Shown here: positions 33,928-43,937 of the stretch, one piece after another | Layout: every line of letters begins with the position of its first letter | How positions within the stretch are numbered: the first letter of the stretch is position 1 | Source of the DNA: JBFMHP01 sp040752855 | GTDB taxonomy: Bacteria; Pseudomonadota; Gammaproteobacteria; RBG-16-57-12 | Assembly (NCBI GenBank): GCA_040752855.1 | Contig: JBFMHP010000007.1 | Span: forward strand, 1 to 64,000 | DNA length: 64,000 nt | Direction: 5' to 3' | Notes under the pieces: generated by a model | The model's database searches: none | Seen by the model: the letters and a program-made list of their open reading frames with translations, nothing else | What the model was told of the DNA's origin: nothing | Position numbers and translations under genes: made by a program

Positions 33928-34570
33928 GGGGAGTAGCCTCGGGTGTAGCGGCCGCCGGGCCGTTGAAGATTTCGCTTTGATGCTGACGGAAGTAGCTCAG
34001 GGTATTATAGACGGCCTTGACGATGGCGCGCGGGGTGATGGTCGCGCCGGTGGTGTGATCGAAGACGCCGCCGTCTTTGCGTACCTTCCAGTGTTTCTCG
34101 ACGGGATTGAACAGGGATTTGCCGTCGAAGCCTTTGATCCAGTCGGATTTCGACTCCTCGATGAAGTCTCCCAGTCCCGGCGTTTCGCGGTGGGCGAGCA
34201 CGCGCACGCCCGCAATGCTGCCATCGGCATTGACCGCCACCAGCAGTTTGATCTCGCCGCTGTAGCCGTCGGGCGCGATAGTGGCGAACAGTGCAGCGAT
34301 AGGCAGGCCGGTCTTGCGCGCCCGGTAGACCCTTACCGGCTTCTTGCTGCCGAGGAATTCCGGGGCGGTGATGTCGATGGTGTCGGTGGCCAGGTCGTTG
34401 TCATGCCGCTCAGGCGGGATCAATGCGTGCAGCGTTTCGGCCAGGGCCTGCCGCTTTGCCTCGGCGATGCGTTCTTGCGTGCCGCTGTTGGTCACGGCCA
34501 CCAGGCTGGTGCCGACGATGGCGAACGCGCCGAGGATCATGCCGGTGGTGATCATGTATTTCAGGATCAT
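33920..34570 (-). CDS. rnfG: Rnf complex subunit G
   Basis: RnfG is a periplasmic flavoprotein subunit with one membrane anchor (residues about 7-27) and a covalently attached FMN. The attachment motif TTGATITP places the modified threonine at about T177. The ATG at 34570 gives 216 residues and is preceded by AAGGG. A longer open frame extends upstream only because it runs antisense-like through rnfD and is not coding. It lies two bases after rnfD. Confidence 0.94.
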   Translation of the reverse strand: MILKYMITTGMILGAFAIVGTSLVAVTNSGTQERIAEAKRQALAETLHALIPPERHDNDLATDTIDITAPEFLGSKKPVRVYRARKTGLPIAALFATIAPDGYSGEIKLLVAVNADGSIAGVRVLAHRETPGLGDFIEESKSDWIKGFDGKSLFNPVEKHWKVRKDGGVFDHTTGATITPRAIVKAVYNTLSYFRQHQSEIFNGPAAATPEATPHG

Positions 34571-34572
34571 GA

Positions 34573-35610
34573 TTATCCCTTCCGCTCGCCGTAGGGGCGC
34601 GGCTGGGTGTAGTAGTCCAGCGTGGGCGCGAGGATGTTCATCAGCAGCACGCCGAAGGCCACGCCGTCCGGGTAGCCGCCCCAGGTGCGGATGATGTAGA
34701 CCAGGATGCCGATGCCGGCCCCGTAGATCAGGCGTCCTTTTTCGGTGGTGCTGGCGGTGATCGGGTCGGTGGCGATGAAAAAGGCGCCGAGGATCGTCGC
34801 GCCGGTTACGAGATGAAACACGGGATCGGCGTAACGCTCGGGATCGATCAGATGGAACACGGTAGAGATCAGCACCAGGGCGGTGAGCATGCTCACCGGG
34901 ATGTACCACTGGATGACCTTCTTGTACAGCAGCCACAGCCCGCCGGCGAGGAAGGCGAGCGAGATCCACTCCCAACCGTTGCCGCCGAGATTGCCGAAGA
35001 TGGGGCTGGCGGGGATGATGTCGCTGATCGACTGGCCGCGGCTGATCTCGGTCTTGAGGTGATCGAGCGGCGTGGCCATAGTGACGGTGTCGATGCCCGC
35101 CCCGCTGCCGAGCGTGCCGAAAATGCTGATATGAATGGCGTCGGCGATGCCGATGCTGACGTTGTTGATTTCCTGCGGCCCCGCCCAGGTGGTCAGTTCG
35201 CGCGGAAAGGAGACCAGCAGGACCACGTAGCCGACCATGGCGGGATTAAACGGGTTGTAGCCCAGGCCGCCGTAGAGGTGCTTGGCGATGATGATGGCGA
35301 AGGCGATGCCGATGACGACGATCCACCAGGGCGCAAGCGGCGGCAGCGAGATGGCGAGCAGGGAGGCGGTGACCAGCGCGCTGTGGTCGCTCAGAAACGG
35401 CGCCAGCGGGCGTTTGCGCAGCAGCAACATCAAGGTTTCGCAGGCATAGGCGGTGAGTACCGCGATCATCAGATTGGCGACCACGCCCCAGCCAAACAGG
35501 GCGACATACATGACATAGCCGGGGATCAGCGCCAGGAGCACGCGGTGCATGAGCTGGCTGACGCTGCTGCCGGAGTGGATGTGGGGTGAGCTGGGTGTAT
35601 AGAGTTGCAT
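34573..35610 (-). CDS. rnfD: Rnf complex subunit D
   Basis: RnfD is a multi-pass membrane subunit with covalent FMN, related to NqrB. The 345-residue product has about ten hydrophobic segments, GGLGYNPFNPAMVGY (114-128) and the flavinylation region TMATPLDHLK with T180 as the probable site. It is the membrane ion-path partner of RnfG. The gene is 14 bases after rnfC. Confidence 0.94.
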   Translation of the reverse strand: MQLYTPSSPHIHSGSSVSQLMHRVLLALIPGYVMYVALFGWGVVANLMIAVLTAYACETLMLLLRKRPLAPFLSDHSALVTASLLAISLPPLAPWWIVVIGIAFAIIIAKHLYGGLGYNPFNPAMVGYVVLLVSFPRELTTWAGPQEINNVSIGIADAIHISIFGTLGSGAGIDTVTMATPLDHLKTEISRGQSISDIIPASPIFGNLGGNGWEWISLAFLAGGLWLLYKKVIQWYIPVSMLTALVLISTVFHLIDPERYADPVFHLVTGATILGAFFIATDPITASTTEKGRLIYGAGIGILVYIIRTWGGYPDGVAFGVLLMNILAPTLDYYTQPRPYGERKG

Positions 35611-35624
35611 CGACGTTGGGCGCC

Positions 35625-37190
35625 TTATGATTGTTCTGTGTTGCCGTCGGTTGGTTCGGGGGCGGACTGCTTGGCCTTCACCCGTTCCAGCGCCGCCTGG
35701 ATGGCGGCCTTCTTCTCATCGCTGCCGCTGGTGTCCTCGGCGACGGCGGCGGCCTTGGCCTTGTGGCGGGCGGCCTTCTCTTCCTTCTCGCGCTCGATGC
35801 GGTGCTGGCGGAATTCATGACGCTCGCGGGCGATGTCCGACTTTTTCTTCTCGCGCTCCTGTTCCCAGATCTGGCCCTTGGCGAAACGGAAATATTGCAC
35901 CAGCGGGATCTGGCTGGGGCAGACGTACTCGCAGCAGCCGCACTCGATGCAATCGAATAGGCGGTAGTCCTGGATCTTGTCGAAATCCTTGGCGCGCGCA
36001 TACCAGTACAGCTGCTGCGGCAGCAGATTCACCGGGCAGGCCGTGGCGCAGCTGCCGCAGCGGATGCAGGGCAGGGCGCGGTTTTTGTGCGGCAGCGGCA
36101 GGATGTTGTCGTTGAGCGCGAGCAGGCAGTTGGTGGTCTTGACCACCGGCACGTCGGCGTTCGGCAGGGCGAAGCCCATCATCGGGCCGCCCATGATGAT
36201 GCGGTCGATGTGATCCATGGTGCCGGCGCACTGGCTGATCAGCTCGCTGGCCAGGATGCCGAAAGGTACCTCGAGATTGCATGGACTGCCGACCGCGCCG
36301 GTCACGGTGATGATGCGCGAGATCAGCGGCTCGCCATGGTGGATGGCGCGGGCGACGGCGTAGGCCGTGCCGACGTTTTGGCAGACGATGCGGTAGTCGA
36401 TCGGCAGGCGGTTGGCTGGGATCTCGATGCCGGTGATCACGCGGATCAGCTGTTTCTCGCCGCCGTTGGGATAAAGGCTCGGCACCTCGATGACCTCGAC
36501 GTCATCGAGCTTCAGGCGGGTGATCGCCTCGCGCAGGGCCTTGGCGGCCAGCGGCTTGTTGTCCTCGATGCCGATGATGCAGCGTTTGGCCATCAGGGCG
36601 TAGCGCATGATCAGCATGCCCTTGAGGATCTCCTCGGGGCGTTCGCGCATCAGCATATCGTCGCAGGTGATATAGGGTTCGCACTCGGCGCCGTTGAGCA
36701 GCAGGATCTCGACCATGTGCTGGTGCTTCGGTGCGAGTTTCACGTGGCTCGGGAAACCGGCGCCGCCCAGGCCGACGATTCCCGCCTGATGGATGCGCTC
36801 GCGGATCTCTTCCGGCGTGTATTGGGTGACATCGTGGATCGGCGGCAGGTGGTCGGCCATTGTCTCCAGGCCGTCGGGTTCGATCACCACGCAAGTGGCG
36901 GTGAGGCCCGAGGGGTGAGGCACGGGATACTCGCCGATGTCCACCACGATCCCTGAAGACGAGGCATGCACCGGCGCGCTGATCAGCCCGTTGCCTTTGG
37001 CGATCATCTGGCCCTTCAGCACCGTGTCGCCCACCTTCACCAGCGGCTCGGCGGGCGTGCCGATGTGCTGCTGCACCGGGATGATCAGGCGCGGCGGCAC
37101 GGAGGCCGGCTGGATCGGGCGATGGGTGGTCTGTTCCTTGTTTTCCGGGAGTTTCAGGCCGCCGTTATAGCGAAACAACTTGCCGATCAT
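35625..37190 (-). CDS. rnfC: Rnf complex subunit C
   Basis: RnfC is the NADH-binding peripheral subunit with FMN. The 521-residue product has the glycine-rich nucleotide region GIVGLGGAGFPSHVK and SLBB-like segments, then two 4Fe-4S motifs, CIRCGSCATACP and CIECGCCEYVCP. The tail of about 90 residues is highly charged (REKEEKAARHKAKAAA) and probably forms a coiled coil. The start ATG overlaps the rnfB stop (ATGA). Upstream in-frame sequence lies inside rnfB and is excluded. Confidence 0.95.
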   Translation of the reverse strand: MIGKLFRYNGGLKLPENKEQTTHRPIQPASVPPRLIIPVQQHIGTPAEPLVKVGDTVLKGQMIAKGNGLISAPVHASSSGIVVDIGEYPVPHPSGLTATCVVIEPDGLETMADHLPPIHDVTQYTPEEIRERIHQAGIVGLGGAGFPSHVKLAPKHQHMVEILLLNGAECEPYITCDDMLMRERPEEILKGMLIMRYALMAKRCIIGIEDNKPLAAKALREAITRLKLDDVEVIEVPSLYPNGGEKQLIRVITGIEIPANRLPIDYRIVCQNVGTAYAVARAIHHGEPLISRIITVTGAVGSPCNLEVPFGILASELISQCAGTMDHIDRIIMGGPMMGFALPNADVPVVKTTNCLLALNDNILPLPHKNRALPCIRCGSCATACPVNLLPQQLYWYARAKDFDKIQDYRLFDCIECGCCEYVCPSQIPLVQYFRFAKGQIWEQEREKKKSDIARERHEFRQHRIEREKEEKAARHKAKAAAVAEDTSGSDEKKAAIQAALERVKAKQSAPEPTDGNTEQS

Positions 37191-37738
37191 GCGCGGCGCT
37201 CCAGCTGGCTGGGCGGCAGGGACCACTTCCAGTAGCGCGTGCCGGTCTTCACCGGCACCATGTCGATGCAGTCGACCGGGCACGGTGCGACGCACAGTTC
37301 ACAGCCGGTGCACTCGGATTCGATGACGGTATGCATCTGCTTGGCCGCGCCGAGGATGGCATCGACCGGGCAGGCCTGGATGCACAGGGTGCAGCCGATG
37401 CAGATGTTCTCGTCGATCACCGCCACCATCTTGGGTTTTTCCTCGCCGTGCTCGGCGCTCAGCGGCTTGGCCTCGACGCCCAGCAGATCGGCCAGCGCAT
37501 GGATGGTCTGCTCGCCGCCGGGCGGACATTGGTTGATGTCGGCCTCGCCGCGCGCGATGGCCTCGGCATAGGGCCGGCAACCGGGGAAGCCGCACTGGCC
37601 GCACTGGGTCTGCGGCAGCAGCTTGTCGATCTGGTCGGCCACCGGATTGCCCTCCACCTTGAAGCGGATGGCGGCAAAGCCGAGGATCAGGCCCAGCGCG
37701 AGGGCGAGCAGGGTGAGGACGAGAACCGCTGTCAGCAC
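37187..37738 (-). CDS. rnfB: Rnf complex subunit B
   Basis: RnfB is the iron-sulfur subunit accepting electrons from ferredoxin. The 183-residue product has an N-terminal membrane helix (1-24), the RnfB-specific cluster C46, C49, C54 and C71 (QCGQCGFPGC), and two ferredoxin motifs CIGCTLCIQACP and CTGCELCVAPCP. It lies four bases after rnfA and overlaps rnfC by four bases. Confidence 0.95.
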   Translation of the reverse strand: MLTAVLVLTLLALALGLILGFAAIRFKVEGNPVADQIDKLLPQTQCGQCGFPGCRPYAEAIARGEADINQCPPGGEQTIHALADLLGVEAKPLSAEHGEEKPKMVAVIDENICIGCTLCIQACPVDAILGAAKQMHTVIESECTGCELCVAPCPVDCIDMVPVKTGTRYWKWSLPPSQLERRA

Positions 37739-37742
37739 TGCA

Positions 37743-38324
37743 TCACCCCTTCACCAGCCCGGAGAAACCCATGAAGGACAGCGACATCAGCCCGGCGGTG
37801 ACCAGCGCGATCGGCGCCCCGCGGAAGATCGCCGGCACATCGGAGACGATGATGCGCTCGCGCATCGCGGCGAACAGGACCAGCACCAGGGAGAAGCCGA
37901 TCGAGGCGCCCAGGCCGTACAGCGCCGCCTGCAGGAAGGTGAGCTCCTGCTGGATGATGAGCAGCGCCACGCCCAGCACCGCGCAATTGGTGGTGATCAG
38001 CGGCAGATAGATGCCCAGCACCTGATAGAGCAAGGGGCTGGTCTTGCGGATCACCATCTCGGTGAACTGGACCACCGCGGCGATCACTAGGATAAAGACG
38101 ATGGTGCGCAGGTATTCGGCATCGAATGGCGCCAGCAGGTAGGTATTGACCAGATGGCTGCACACCGAGGACAAGGTCAGCACGAAGGCCGTGGCCAGGC
38201 CCATGCCGGTGGCCGTCTCGAGCTTTTTCGATACGCCCATGAACGGGCACAGCCCCAGGAACTTCACCAGCACGAAGTTGTTCACCAGGACGGTGCTGAC
38301 CAGGATCAAGAGGTATTCGCTCAT
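37743..38324 (-). CDS. rnfA: Rnf complex subunit A
   Basis: RnfA is the partner of RnfE in the membrane core. The product starting MSEYLLILVSTVLVNNF has 193 residues, exactly the E. coli length. It contains LGLCPFMGVSKKLETATGMG and PLITTNCAVLG with the conserved cysteines. An earlier in-frame start at 38357 would add 11 residues and is rejected. This is the first gene of a complete rnfABCDGE operon, whose complex couples ferredoxin or NADH redox chemistry to ion transport. Confidence 0.95.
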   Translation of the reverse strand: MSEYLLILVSTVLVNNFVLVKFLGLCPFMGVSKKLETATGMGLATAFVLTLSSVCSHLVNTYLLAPFDAEYLRTIVFILVIAAVVQFTEMVIRKTSPLLYQVLGIYLPLITTNCAVLGVALLIIQQELTFLQAALYGLGASIGFSLVLVLFAAMRERIIVSDVPAIFRGAPIALVTAGLMSLSFMGFSGLVKG

Positions 38325-38440
38325 CGCCAACGCCTGATTAGGTGATTGATTGACCACATATTTAGAATTTTAGTCTCGCCTTATTATTAGACTTTATCAA
38401 AGCAATCTTTTGTATATGGCCATAAAAACGTTAGCTGTTC

Positions 38441-38469
38441 GCCGGCAACGCTTCGCTTATGCCGGCCTA
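38441..38469. repeat. Solitary REP-like hairpin after metG
   Basis: GCCGGCA (38441-38447) pairs with TGCCGGC (38460-38466) around CGCTTCGC-type sequence, followed by CTAT. It differs at one base over the first 28 from the repeat at 61283. It lies eight bases beyond the metG stop, downstream of metG on the minus strand. The rest of the 38325-38476 gap is AT-rich and shows no gene. Confidence 0.7.
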
Positions 38470-38476
38470 TACATGT

Positions 38477-40552
38477 TTATTTGACCCGCATTCCTGGCTG
38501 CGCGCCCTCGTCTGGGTGCAGGACCCATAGTTCCTCGCCGCCCGGGCCGGCGGCGAGCACCATGCCTTCGGAGACGCCGAAACGCATCTTGCGCGGGGCG
38601 AGGTTGGCGACCGTGACGGTGAGTTTGCCGACCAGGTCTTCCGGTGCATACGCGGATTTGATGCCGGCGAAGACGTTGCGCGTCTCCCCGCCGAGATCGA
38701 GGGTGAGTTGCAGCAGTTTTTCCGCGCCTTCGACGTGCTCGGCCTTAATGATGCGCGCGATGCGCAGGTCGACCTTGGCGAAGTCGTCGTAGCTGATGGT
38801 TTCGGCAATGGGTTCCATGATGACCTTCGTTTCGCGTTGTTGATGTTCGCCGTGGCGCGCCTGGGAGTGGGCGTCCGGGGCGGGCGCCAGGCTGGCCTGA
38901 TTGTCGGCGATGAGCGCGTCGATCTGTTTTTGGTCGACGCGGGTCATAAGGTGACTGTAAGTGTTCACGGCGTGGCCTTGCGGCAGGCGTGCCGGCAGAT
39001 CGTCCCAGGTCAGCGGGCCGGTGCCGAGGAACTGCTCCACCTGCTCCGCCACCTTGGGCAGGATCGGTTTGAGGTAGATGGACAGGTCGCGAAACACTTG
39101 CAGCGTGGTGGTGCAAATGGCGTGTAAGCGTGCGTCGTTGGCGCTGTTCTTGGCTAGTTCCCAGGGTTTATGGCTGTCCACGTATTGATTGGCGAGGTCG
39201 GCGAGGCGCATGATCTCGCGCACGGCGCGGCCGTATTCGCGCTGCTCATAGGCCTCGGCGATGGTGTCGGCCGCGGCGGTGATTTCCGCTTCGAGCGGGA
39301 TGCTGGTGTCGTGCGCGCCCAGCTTGCCGCTGAAGCGTTTGCCGATGAAACTCGCGGTGCGCGCCGCGATGTTGACGTACTTGCCCACTAGATCGGCGTT
39401 CACCTTCGCCAGGAAGTCTTCGAGATTGAGGTCGATGTCATCCACACCTGAGCCGAGTTTTGCGGCGAAGTAGTAGCGCAGCCATTCGGGATTGAGGTGG
39501 CGCAAGTAGCTCGCGGCGGTGATGAAGGTGCCGCGCGACTTGGACATCTTGGTGCCGTTGACGGTGAGGAAGCCGTGGGCGAACACACCGGTAGGGGTGC
39601 GGTAGCCGGCGCTCTCCAGCTCTGCCGGCCAGAACAGGGCATGGAAGTAGAGGATGTCCTTGCCGATGAAGTGGTAGAGCTCCGTCCCGTGCTTCGCGGC
39701 CTTTTCCTTGTCCCAGTACTTATCAAAGTCGATGCCCTGGCGCGCGCACAGGTTCTTGAAGCTGCCCATGTAGCCGATGGGGGCGTCGAGCCAGACGTAG
39801 TAGTACTTGCCGGGCGCGCCGGGGATCTCGAAGCCGAAGTAGGGGGCATCGCGCGAGATGTCCCAATCGGACAGGCCCGCGTCCAGCCACTCGGCCAGTT
39901 TATTGGCGGACTCGGCCTGCACACGCGGCGGCCGGATCCAATCGCGCAGAAAGTCGGCGCAGGCGCCGAGTTTGAAGAAGTGGTGGTCGGATTGTTTGCG
40001 CACCGGCGCGGCCCCCGAGACGGCCGAATAGGGATTGATGAGGTCGGTGGGCTGATAGGTGGTGCCGCAGACCTCGCAGGAGTCGCCGTACTGGTCCTTG
40101 GCGTGGCACTTCGGGCACTCGCCCTTGATGAAACGGTCGGGCAGGAACATCTCCTTGACCGGATCATAATACTGCTCGATAGCGCGCACCTCGATGAGGC
40201 CTTTGGCCTTGAGCTTGCCGTAGATGTCGTCGGCGTAGTGCTTGGTTTCGGGCGAGTGGGTGGAATAATAGTTGTCGAAGCCGATCAGAAAGCCCGCGAA
40301 GTCCGCCTGGTGTTCCTGGCCCACGCGCGCGATCAGTTCCTCCGGGCTGATGCCCTCCTTCTCGGCGCGCAGCATGATGGGCGTGCCGTGGGTGTCGTCG
40401 GCGCAGACGTAGAGACAGCCATGGCCGCGCATCTTCTGGAAGCGCACCCAGATGTCGGTCTGGATGTACTCCACCATGTGCCCCAAGTGGATGGAACCAT
40501 TGGCGTAGGGCAGCGCGCTGGTGACCAGGATGGAACGTTGTTTTTCTGTCAT
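38477..40552 (-). CDS. metG: Methionyl-tRNA synthetase
   Basis: A class I synthetase charging both initiator and elongator tRNA-Met. The 691-residue product has HLGH (22-25), the zinc knuckle CPKCHAKDQYGDSCEVC, the KMSKS sequence in NGTKMSKSRGTF, and a C-terminal tRNA-binding OB-fold (about 585-691) that aids dimerisation. The ATG at 40552 gives MTEKQRSILVTSALPYANG. Seventy-seven upstream in-frame residues cross the divergent promoter region and are not counted. Confidence 0.96.
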   Translation of the reverse strand: MTEKQRSILVTSALPYANGSIHLGHMVEYIQTDIWVRFQKMRGHGCLYVCADDTHGTPIMLRAEKEGISPEELIARVGQEHQADFAGFLIGFDNYYSTHSPETKHYADDIYGKLKAKGLIEVRAIEQYYDPVKEMFLPDRFIKGECPKCHAKDQYGDSCEVCGTTYQPTDLINPYSAVSGAAPVRKQSDHHFFKLGACADFLRDWIRPPRVQAESANKLAEWLDAGLSDWDISRDAPYFGFEIPGAPGKYYYVWLDAPIGYMGSFKNLCARQGIDFDKYWDKEKAAKHGTELYHFIGKDILYFHALFWPAELESAGYRTPTGVFAHGFLTVNGTKMSKSRGTFITAASYLRHLNPEWLRYYFAAKLGSGVDDIDLNLEDFLAKVNADLVGKYVNIAARTASFIGKRFSGKLGAHDTSIPLEAEITAAADTIAEAYEQREYGRAVREIMRLADLANQYVDSHKPWELAKNSANDARLHAICTTTLQVFRDLSIYLKPILPKVAEQVEQFLGTGPLTWDDLPARLPQGHAVNTYSHLMTRVDQKQIDALIADNQASLAPAPDAHSQARHGEHQQRETKVIMEPIAETISYDDFAKVDLRIARIIKAEHVEGAEKLLQLTLDLGGETRNVFAGIKSAYAPEDLVGKLTVTVANLAPRKMRFGVSEGMVLAAGPGGEELWVLHPDEGAQPGMRVK

Positions 40553-40714
40553 GGTGGCGGGAAACCTCAGTCCGGGCGTGTCATCTGGCCAATGGCCGTA
40601 CAAAGCGTGCAATTTTGCAATAAATCTGCATTTCTTGCACCGGTTTCGGGTAAAATCGGCGGCTAAATTTATTGTAAGCACTAATCCGCCCCGCGTCAGC
40701 GGGCAGGAGAATTC

Positions 40715-41806
<1,092 letters not shown>

Positions 41807-41845
41807 TGGCGTAGACTTTAAAATGGTTTAGGAAGGTAGTCGTCA

Positions 41846-42409
41846 ATGAGCATCAAATCGGATAAATGGATTCGCCGCATGGCGCAGCAAGGCATGATCG
41901 AACCGTTCGAGCCGGGCCAGGTGCGCCAGGCCAACGGCCAGCGCATCGTCTCCTACGGCACCTCCAGTTACGGCTATGACGTGCGCTGCGCCAATGAATT
42001 CAAAATCTTCACCAACATCAATTCGGCCATCGTCGATCCGAAGAATTTCGATGAGAACAGTTTCGTCGACGTGCAATCCGATGTCTGTATCATCCCGCCC
42101 AATTCATTCGCGCTTGCGCGCACCGTGGAGTATTTCCGTATCCCGCGCAGCGTGCTGACGGTCTGCCTGGGCAAGTCCACTTACGCGCGCTGTGGCATCA
42201 TCGTCAACGTCACGCCGCTTGAGCCGGAATGGGAAGGCCATGTGACTCTGGAGTTTTCCAACACCACCACGCTGCCGGCCAAGATCTACGCCAACGAGGG
42301 CGTGGCCCAGATGCTGTTTTTCGAGTCCGATGAGACCTGCGAAACCTCATACCGCGATCGCGGCGGCAAGTACCAGGGGCAGACCGGGGTGACCTTGCCC
42401 AAGACCTGA
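41846..42409 (+). CDS. dcd: dCTP deaminase
   Basis: Dcd deaminates dCTP to dUTP for thymidylate synthesis. The 187-residue product has the trimeric dUTPase-like fold with GTSSYGYDVRCANEF (about 35-49), GKSTYARCGIIVNVTPLEPEWEG (described, about 110-132) carrying the catalytic glutamate, and the C-terminal RGGKYQGQTG. It lies 39 bases after apbC. Length matches the family (193 in E. coli). Confidence 0.96.
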   Translation: MSIKSDKWIRRMAQQGMIEPFEPGQVRQANGQRIVSYGTSSYGYDVRCANEFKIFTNINSAIVDPKNFDENSFVDVQSDVCIIPPNSFALARTVEYFRIPRSVLTVCLGKSTYARCGIIVNVTPLEPEWEGHVTLEFSNTTTLPAKIYANEGVAQMLFFESDETCETSYRDRGGKYQGQTGVTLPKT

Positions 42410-42463
42410 TACCTGAGCAGGTTAAATCTTGTAACACACCCTTCAGTAATCCGGAAAAAATCA

Positions 42464-42503
42464 GATAATCTCTACACATGCTGAGCCAATCATGGCTCGG
42501 CAT
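42464..42503 (+). promoter_or_regulatory. Candidate promoter -10 box and 5' hairpin of the diguanylate cyclase gene
   Basis: GATAAT (42464-42469), with TTCAGT (42442-42447) at 16 bases, could start transcription near 42476. The next bases form an 11-base hairpin: ATGCTGAGCCA at 42478-42488 pairs with TGGCTCGGCAT at 42493-42503 (one G-T pair). It would lie at the extreme 5' end of the mRNA. There is no T tract after it, so it is a poor dcd terminator. Confidence 0.4.
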
Positions 42504-42528
42504 GGCCTATCGTTAGTGGGGTCCGGAT

Positions 42529-43815
42529 ATGAAGGCATTGGTGTGTGAATCCACCCGGCTGTTTCAGAAGGTGCTCAAGAGCCTGTTCGAATCGGCGGGT
42601 TTCGAGGTCACGCTCTGCGAGCGCGGCGGGGAGGCGCTGGAGCGACTCAAGACCGACCGCTTCGATCTGGCCTGTATCCCGATGCATTTCCCAGACATGG
42701 AAGGTGTGGCGATGGCCGCGACGCTGCGCGCCGATCCCGCCTGGCAGAATCTTCCCGTATTGATGATCACTGCGCACGAGGACAAGAAGCTTCTCCAGTC
42801 CGCGTTGAATTCCGGTGTCACCGAGGTGTATCTGAAGTCTGATCTCGGCCGCCTGGAGCATTATTTGTATCTGCTGGCGCATCAGCTCAGAACGCGAGGC
42901 GAACTTCGCGGCAAGGTGTTGTATGTGGAAGATGATCCGGTGCTCGTAGAGTGGGGGCGGATGGTCTTCCATGATATGGGATTGGAGGTTGACCATTACG
43001 TCTGCGCTGAAGACGCCTTTTCCGCGTTCAAGGAAAAGCCTTACGACCTCGTGGTGAGCGACTTCTTGCTGGCGGGTGATATCAATGGTCTGGATCTGCT
43101 GCGCATGATCCGGGAACAAAAAGGCGCCAGAGGGCATGTGCCCGTGCCCGTGCTGGTGACCACCAGCCTGGATGATCAGTCGCGCAAGATCGAGCTGCTG
43201 CGTTCCGGGGCGAATGACTATATCAACAAGCCAATGGTGCGCGAAGAGATCCAGGTCCGCACGCACAATCTGATTCTCAACAAACAGCTGTTCGACCAGC
43301 TCGAGCGCCAACGTTGCACGCTGGAACAACTGGCGATGACCGATCAGTTGACCTCGCTCTACAACCGCCATTATCTGTTCGACAGCGCGCGCAAGAAACT
43401 CAGCGAAGCCGCACGCCATAATTACGCGATTGCCCTGGTGGTGGTCGATCTCGATCACTTCAAGAAGATCAATGACACCCACGGGCATGCCGTGGGCGAC
43501 ATCGTGCTGCGTGAGACCGGTGCTCTGCTCAAACGCTCGGTCCGCACCGAGGACATTGCCGCGCGCTTCGGCGGCGAGGAGTTTGTGCTATTGCTTTCGC
43601 ATTGCGAACCGGAAGGCGCGCAAGCGAAGGCGGAACGGTTGCGCGGCGCCGTCGAACAACTCAACCCGAATGGCATCCGGGTCACCGCCAGCATCGGCGT
43701 GGCCTGCTTCATGCCGCATCAGCCGCGCAGTTACGAAGAACTGTTCACCGCCGCGGACGAGGCGGTCTACCGCGCCAAGGGAAGCGGCCGCAATAACGTG
43801 CAGATGGCCGTCTGA
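42529..43815 (+). CDS. Two-receiver diguanylate cyclase
   Basis: The 428-residue protein has a first receiver domain (1-120), a second receiver domain (127-250) and a GGDEF domain (275-428). The first receiver lacks the phosphorylatable aspartate (P51 in DLACIPMHF) and the acidic pocket, so it is probably a docking or regulatory domain. The second keeps D178 (VVSDFLL) and the pair EDD (134-136). The cyclase domain has GGEEF (348-352) and an intact inhibitory RxxD site (RTED, 339-342), so it should make c-di-GMP under product control. It resembles PleD/WspR-type regulators. No histidine kinase is adjacent. Confidence 0.9.
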   Translation: MKALVCESTRLFQKVLKSLFESAGFEVTLCERGGEALERLKTDRFDLACIPMHFPDMEGVAMAATLRADPAWQNLPVLMITAHEDKKLLQSALNSGVTEVYLKSDLGRLEHYLYLLAHQLRTRGELRGKVLYVEDDPVLVEWGRMVFHDMGLEVDHYVCAEDAFSAFKEKPYDLVVSDFLLAGDINGLDLLRMIREQKGARGHVPVPVLVTTSLDDQSRKIELLRSGANDYINKPMVREEIQVRTHNLILNKQLFDQLERQRCTLEQLAMTDQLTSLYNRHYLFDSARKKLSEAARHNYAIALVVVDLDHFKKINDTHGHAVGDIVLRETGALLKRSVRTEDIAARFGGEEFVLLLSHCEPEGAQAKAERLRGAVEQLNPNGIRVTASIGVACFMPHQPRSYEELFTAADEAVYRAKGSGRNNVQMAV

Positions 43816-43882
43816 CCGTTAAACCAAGAACTACCCACGCAAAGTCTCACGCTCTACGCGATGCAAAAGGCTGTTGACTTGA

Positions 43883-43908
43883 TCCCTCTCGCGCCCGCGG
43901 GAGAGGGA
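43883..43908. repeat. Small inverted repeat between convergent genes
   Basis: TCCCTCTC (43883-43890) and GAGAGGGA (43901-43908) enclose ten GC-rich bases. It lies in the 122-base gap between the convergent cyclase and barrel genes and resembles CTCTCCC-GGGAGAG repeats common in GC-rich genomes. No T tract follows on either strand. Confidence 0.5.
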
Positions 43909-43937
43909 GCTGAAGTCTTCTCATGCAGACTCTATCC

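Noticed and set aside
34571..34975. N-terminal extension of rnfG through rnfD
   Set aside because: It is the wrong frame of rnfD; the true rnfG start at 34570 has a ribosome binding site and a membrane anchor.
43883..43908. Terminator for the cyclase or barrel gene
   Set aside because: The stem is clear but no T tract follows on either strand, so it is listed as a repeat only.
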